A stretch of 64,000 nucleotides of DNA from Myxococcales bacterium. GTDB taxonomy: Bacteria > Myxococcota_A > Polyangia > Polyangiales > Polyangiaceae. The notes under the pieces are model-generated. The model saw only the letters and a list, made by a program, of their open reading frames with translations, ran no database searches and was not told the DNA's origin. This document shows, in pieces, positions 60,376 through 64,000 of this stretch. Position 1 is the first letter of the stretch. Each line of letters starts with the position of its first letter. The position numbers and the translations under genes are program-made. The stretch is from NCBI GenBank assembly GCA_016706225.1, contig JADJKB010000022.1, positions 682,001 through 746,000 of the forward strand, in the 5' to 3' direction.

Positions 60376-61086
60376 TTGGTTGATCGATCACGGCGCTTCG
60401 CAGCGCGACCTGACCACTCGATGCAAGCCGCGACCCACAAACCACGTCAAGACCGGCTGAGAATCCTGTTGGTCGACGATCACCCGGTCGTCCTGGCTGG
60501 ACTCAAGAGCTTCCTGCGTGACGCACAGGAGGTCGAAGTGGTCGGCTCCGCCACCAACGTCGAGGACGCGGCGCGACGCGCCGGTCCGTTGCAGGCCGAC
60601 GTGTTCCTGGTGGCGCTGGCCGGCCCCGCAGCGGCACCCTTGGAAGCGGCCCGCCAGCTCAAAGGTGCGTTCCCAGCCGTCGCTGTGGTTGTCCTCGGAC
60701 TGAACGAGAGCGTTGCCAGCGAGGGGGAGCTCGCCGCCGCGGGTGTCAGCGCTTTCTTGGGCAAGGGCTCTGGACGTGAGGTCGTGCTGGGAGCCCTTCA
60801 AGCCTTGCGCAACGACGGCCAGTCCGGCTCACGTCGAATCTTCGCCACCGGCGAGTCGGTGCCTCCGCCCAGCTCGGGCAGCGGTTCACTGTCTCGCCGC
60901 GAGCTTCAGGTGCTGACGTTGATCGCCGACGGCTTCACCAACAAACAGATCGCAGACGAGCTCGGCATCAGCGTGCGGACCGTCGAGACGCACCGCGAAC
61001 GCCTGATGCGCAAGCTCAACGTGCAGGGCACCGCCGCGCTGACCAAGGCCGCCATCACCCTGGGCTTGGTCAGCACGAAGACCTGA
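60376..61086 (+). CDS. NarL/LuxR-type response regulator with a non-canonical receiver
   Basis: 236 residues from TTG 60376, supported by AGGAGGA five bases upstream; ATG 60421 (221 residues) lacks such a site. The receiver begins RLRILLVDDHPVVLAGLKSF (Asp34-Asp35). The expected phospho-acceptor region reads ADVFLVALAG: the Asp is Ala80. The usual Thr reads LGL in VVVLGLNES; the Lys in AFLGKGSG remains. The C-terminal LuxR helix-turn-helix is intact (LSRRELQVLTLIADGFTNKQ, IADELGISVRTVETHRERLM). It lies after the nrfD-like gene and is a plausible regulator of the locus that works without phosphorylation. Confidence 0.88.
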   Translation: MVDRSRRFAARPDHSMQAATHKPRQDRLRILLVDDHPVVLAGLKSFLRDAQEVEVVGSATNVEDAARRAGPLQADVFLVALAGPAAAPLEAARQLKGAFPAVAVVVLGLNESVASEGELAAAGVSAFLGKGSGREVVLGALQALRNDGQSGSRRIFATGESVPPPSSGSGSLSRRELQVLTLIADGFTNKQIADELGISVRTVETHRERLMRKLNVQGTAALTKAAITLGLVSTKT

Positions 61087-61273
61087 GCCGAGCCGTTCTT
61101 CGCACGAGCCCGGGCGCGCGGACGACGAGGTCGAATCCGCGTGGATCGGCGGCCGCGTGGCAGAACCCGAGGCGCCCGGCGAAAAACCCGAGAGTTTCGG
61201 ACGTCCCTGGCGGTGTCGGCCCCTGGTACAAGGATCGGTCTCCGCTGCGTCGTTGTCTCGTCCGCCCGTTCCC

Positions 61274-63085
61274 ATGCAGAAGAAGAGCCCAGCCCCGTCG
61301 GAGATCCCGGTCACGCTGGGTGCTCAGTTCGTGCGCCAGCTGCCTCGCTACGGCGTGGGGCTCGTGCTGCTCGCGGTGTATCAGACCGCGCAGTACTGGT
61401 TCGACACCCGGCTGATGCGAGCCATCGACCTGGCCGTGGGCACGGAGTACTCGGCGGCCACGACCCTCGGCGTGTTCTTGATCGCCGTCGCGCTCGGCTC
61501 GTTCGTGATCCGAGTGCTGTCACGAGTGGCCGTCTTCAATGGCGGGCGCATCGCAGAGTACGAGCTCCGCCGCGCGATGCTCGACCGGCTGCAGAAGCTC
61601 GGTCCGGCTTTCTACCGACGTATGAGCACGGGTGAGATCATGAGCCGCATCACCAATGACCTGGCTCAGGTCCGACTGCTGCTCGGTTTCGGGGTTCTCA
61701 ACGTGATCAACACGCTGTTCGCGCTGGTGAGCGCGCTGACGGTGACCCTCGGGATGTCGTGGAAGCTCACCCTCGCATCACTCTCGGCCCTACCCCTCTT
61801 GCTGATGGTAACACGCTACTTCTCGAAGCAGATCTTCACCCGGCAGAGAGACTACCAGGACGCACTCGGCACGATGAGCGGCATGGTGCAGTCGAGCATC
61901 GCGGGCATGCGCGTGGTCCGATCATTTTCGCTGGAGCAGAGCGAGCTTCAGCGCTTCGAGAAAGAAAACCGACACTACTTCGACAAGACCCTGGCGCTGG
62001 CCCGGCTGCGCGGAGCCATGGGCCCGATCATGAGCGCCATCACCACCTTCGGCATGCTGGTGGTGTTCTGGTACGGCGGACACCTGATGCTGAAGGGAGA
62101 GCTGAGCCCCGGCGGATTCCTGGGTTTTTATCGCGCGCTGGCCCGCCTGACCTGGCCGCTCATCGCCCTCGGCTTCCTGGTGAGCTTGGTCCAGCGCGGA
62201 CGCGCCTCGTACTCACGCTTGAAGGAGATCTTCGAAGCGGTCCCGGACATCTTGGACGGCGAGGCTGCGGCCCCGGAAGCGGTCAGAGGGGAGCTCGAGG
62301 TGCGCGGGCTCAGCTTCGCTCACGGCGAACGTAGCGTGCTCCGCGACGTGAGCTTTCAGCTACCGGCGGGCAAGTCCCTGGCCATCGTCGGGCGGACGGG
62401 CAGCGGCAAGAGCACCCTCGCCGTGCTCCTGCCGCGGCTGCAACCGACACCGAAGGGCACGATCTTCCTCGACGGCAAGGACGTGTGTGAGCTGCCGCTC
62501 GAGACGGTGCGCAGCGCCGTCGGATACGCACAGCAGACGGCGTTCTTGTTCTCGACCACGGTGGGTCGCAACATCGGCTACGCACTCGACGAGCCGGACA
62601 CCGAGGCCGGGCTCTTGACCGTGCGCGAGGCGGCTCGTGAAGCCAACATCCTGGACGAGGTGCTGGGGCTACCGGACGGCTTCGACACCGTCGTCGGCGA
62701 GCGCGGCGTGCAGCTCTCGGGCGGGCAGAAACAGCGCGTCGCGCTGGCCCGGGCGTTCGTGAGTGATCCGCGCGTGCTCGTGCTCGACGATCCGCTGTCC
62801 GCGGTCGACGCTCGGACCGAGAAGGCGATCCTGGAGGCCATCGAACGACAGAAAGAGAAGCGTGGACTGATCTTGATCACCCACCGGGTGGCTGCGGCCT
62901 CTCGCTGTGATCAGATCGTCGTGCTCGACGAAGGCTGCATCGTCGAGCGCGGGACGCATGACGAGCTCGTAGAAAACGCCGGCCTTTACGCGACTTTTGC
63001 CGAAGAACAGCGGATCGAGCGGGAGCTGGAGCGGCTCGGCGCCGAGGACATCGTGCCCTCGAGTCGCGGAGCCGAGGCACCGTGA
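61274..63085 (+). CDS. ABC exporter half with degenerate ATP site
   Basis: 603 residues from ATG 61274; GTG 61157 would add 39 Pro-rich residues. A six-helix membrane domain to about 330 (RLPRYGVGLVLLAVYQTAQY region; intracellular loop RRMSTGEIMSRITNDLAQV). The ATPase domain has Walker A VGRTGSGKSTLAVLLP, signature QLSGGQKQRVALARAF, Walker B VLVLDDPLSAVDA and switch LILITHRVAAA. The residue after the Walker B Asp is Asp rather than Glu, typical of the degenerate site in heterodimeric exporters. It overlaps the next half by GTGA. Confidence 0.92.
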   Translation: MQKKSPAPSEIPVTLGAQFVRQLPRYGVGLVLLAVYQTAQYWFDTRLMRAIDLAVGTEYSAATTLGVFLIAVALGSFVIRVLSRVAVFNGGRIAEYELRRAMLDRLQKLGPAFYRRMSTGEIMSRITNDLAQVRLLLGFGVLNVINTLFALVSALTVTLGMSWKLTLASLSALPLLLMVTRYFSKQIFTRQRDYQDALGTMSGMVQSSIAGMRVVRSFSLEQSELQRFEKENRHYFDKTLALARLRGAMGPIMSAITTFGMLVVFWYGGHLMLKGELSPGGFLGFYRALARLTWPLIALGFLVSLVQRGRASYSRLKEIFEAVPDILDGEAAAPEAVRGELEVRGLSFAHGERSVLRDVSFQLPAGKSLAIVGRTGSGKSTLAVLLPRLQPTPKGTIFLDGKDVCELPLETVRSAVGYAQQTAFLFSTTVGRNIGYALDEPDTEAGLLTVREAAREANILDEVLGLPDGFDTVVGERGVQLSGGQKQRVALARAFVSDPRVLVLDDPLSAVDARTEKAILEAIERQKEKRGLILITHRVAAASRCDQIVVLDEGCIVERGTHDELVENAGLYATFAEEQRIERELERLGAEDIVPSSRGAEAP

Positions 63086-64000
63086 CCGGCGCGCGCGCAT
63101 CCACCAGCGACGCTCCGGCGAAGGCCGGGGACGGGGCCGAAGCTCGGACCGAGGAGCTGCTCAAGGCGTTCCACGAAGAGAGCGCGATGGGCAAGGCGTA
63201 CGACCGCCGGCTGATCGCTCGGTTGTGGCCCTACCTGCGGCCGCATCGCAGATTGCTGGGTGTGTCGCTGGTGAGCGTGCTGGTGACGGCGCTCACCTCG
63301 CTGTTCCGACCGCTGATCATGCTGCACGCCTTCGACAAGGGTGTGCTGGTCGGCGACTCGGGCGTTCTGCTCCGCTCCGGCCTCGCGCTGGCGAGCATCG
63401 TGTTGCTCGAACAGGTGCTCCTGTACGTTCAGGTCTACGCCACGCAGGTCCTCGGCGCCCGGGCAACCTCCGACCTGCGACGCGACGTGTTCGTGTTCCT
63501 GCACCGGCTGCGGATCGGCTTCTTCGATCGGCAACCGGTTGGGCGACTCGTCACCCGCGTGACCAACGACATCGACGCCATCTTGGAGCTGTTCTCGTCG
63601 GGTGCGCTGGCGGCGGCGGGTGACCTCGTGCGTCTGGTCGGCATCGTGATCTTGATGGTGATCCTCGACTTCAAACTGTCGCTGATCACCTTCAGCACGA
63701 CGCCGCTGGTGATCCTCCTGGTGATCAGCGTCCGGGGCCGCATGCGGGAGGCGTTCCGGGAGATCCGCGCCAAGACCGCCCGTATGAGCGCGACCATGAA
63801 CGAGCAGGTCTCGGGCATGGGAGTCGTACAGGCCTACCGCCGCGAAGAGCAGGCGGCAGAGGAGTTCGACTCGATCAATCGCTCGTACCGCGACGCCAAC
63901 ATCGCGAGCATCAAGTTCGAGGCCATGCAGGACGCGGCGATCGAAATGGTGACCGCGATCTGCCTGGCGTCCATCGTGGTGTCGTTCGGCTACCACAGCG
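63082..64000 (+). CDS. ABC exporter second half (3' end outside window)
   Basis: Starts at GTG 63082 inside the previous stop and stays open to the window end, so about 306 residues are visible, all from the membrane domain. After a polar N-terminus (EELLKAFHEESAMGKAYDRR) come helices and coupling loops: RLLGVSLVSVLVTALTSLFR, GFFDRQPVGRLVTRVTNDID, AAAGDLVRLVGIVILMVILD, SGMGVVQAYRREEQAAEEFD. The ATPase domain lies beyond 64000. It is the partner of the preceding half-transporter. Together they form a heterodimeric multidrug or lipid exporter of the LmrCD/BmrCD type. Confidence 0.9.
   Translation, partial: MTGARASTSDAPAKAGDGAEARTEELLKAFHEESAMGKAYDRRLIARLWPYLRPHRRLLGVSLVSVLVTALTSLFRPLIMLHAFDKGVLVGDSGVLLRSGLALASIVLLEQVLLYVQVYATQVLGARATSDLRRDVFVFLHRLRIGFFDRQPVGRLVTRVTNDIDAILELFSSGALAAAGDLVRLVGIVILMVILDFKLSLITFSTTPLVILLVISVRGRMREAFREIRAKTARMSATMNEQVSGMGVVQAYRREEQAAEEFDSINRSYRDANIASIKFEAMQDAAIEMVTAICLASIVVSFGYHS

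Noticed and set aside
62986..63996. 336-codon open frame antisense to the ABC exporter genes
   Set aside because: Gln/His/Arg-rich shadow of the coding strand, which carries clear ABC motifs.

Overview
The window is high-GC chromosomal DNA from a delta-proteobacterial-type predator or soil bacterium. It most resembles a myxobacterium of the Sorangium/Polyangium branch (inference). The signs are third-position G/C bias, about twenty secreted lipoproteins whose lipobox is followed by long Gly/Ser/Ala linkers, a MYXO-CTERM-like sorting tail, a giant Ser/Thr kinase fusion, CRTAC1/FG-GAP and papain-family lipoproteins, and many GTG starts with GTGA/ATGA overlaps. No rRNA, CRISPR array or complete insertion sequence was seen. 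One tRNA, tRNA-Gln(TTG), is present.

Layout. 1-12.8 kb: end of a protoporphyrinogen oxidase gene, tRNA-Gln, an ECF sigma factor with a membrane partner, envelope lipoproteins, a PP2C phosphatase, a PDZ pseudo-protease, rpiA and a papain-like lipoprotein. 12.8-22.9 kb: a disturbed accessory region. It carries two copies of an unrecognised two-gene module (called A and B here), a remnant of a third A gene, one intact and one broken vapBC-type toxin-antitoxin locus, several gene fragments, short repeats and single-base frameshifts. 23-34.3 kb: lipoproteins, a Spy/CpxP-like protein, mutM, a phosphodiester glycosidase and a very long Omp85/BamA-type protein. 34.3-43.2 kb: a beta-barrel protein, a 1265-residue ATPase-TPR-kinase-winged-helix regulator, an FG-GAP/UnbV lipoprotein, an HNH nuclease gene and a gene-poor GC-rich gap. 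43.2-49.6 kb: a TetR-adaptor-RND efflux operon divergent from an MFS transporter. 49.6-53.5 kb: a frameshifted zinc-ribbon membrane protein, a SpoIID-like/somatomedin-B-like lipoprotein and an SGNH hydrolase. 53.6-61.1 kb: a periplasmic nitrate reductase locus. 61.3-64 kb: two halves of a heterodimeric ABC exporter; the second runs off the window.

How parts work together. The Nap locus is divergent: napD-napA-tetraheme cytochrome on one strand; tetraheme lipoprotein cytochrome, Fe-S protein, NrfD-type membrane protein and a NarL-type regulator on the other. No NapC or NapH is present, so the Fe-S/NrfD pair plausibly draws electrons from quinol and passes them through the cytochromes to NapA (inference). 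The regulator lacks the phospho-acceptor Asp. The efflux operon is probably autoregulated through a perfect 12-bp palindrome just upstream of the likely tetR start.

The most unusual content is the A/B module. Copy 1 has its A gene inverted relative to B, with the A C-terminal tail left beside B. Copy 2 has B frameshifted and its 3' end replaced by vapBC. I could not assign A or B to any known family. Four coding regions each need exactly one added base to be restored, three of them inside G/C runs. This could be gene decay or residual long-read error and should be resolved before calling them pseudogenes.
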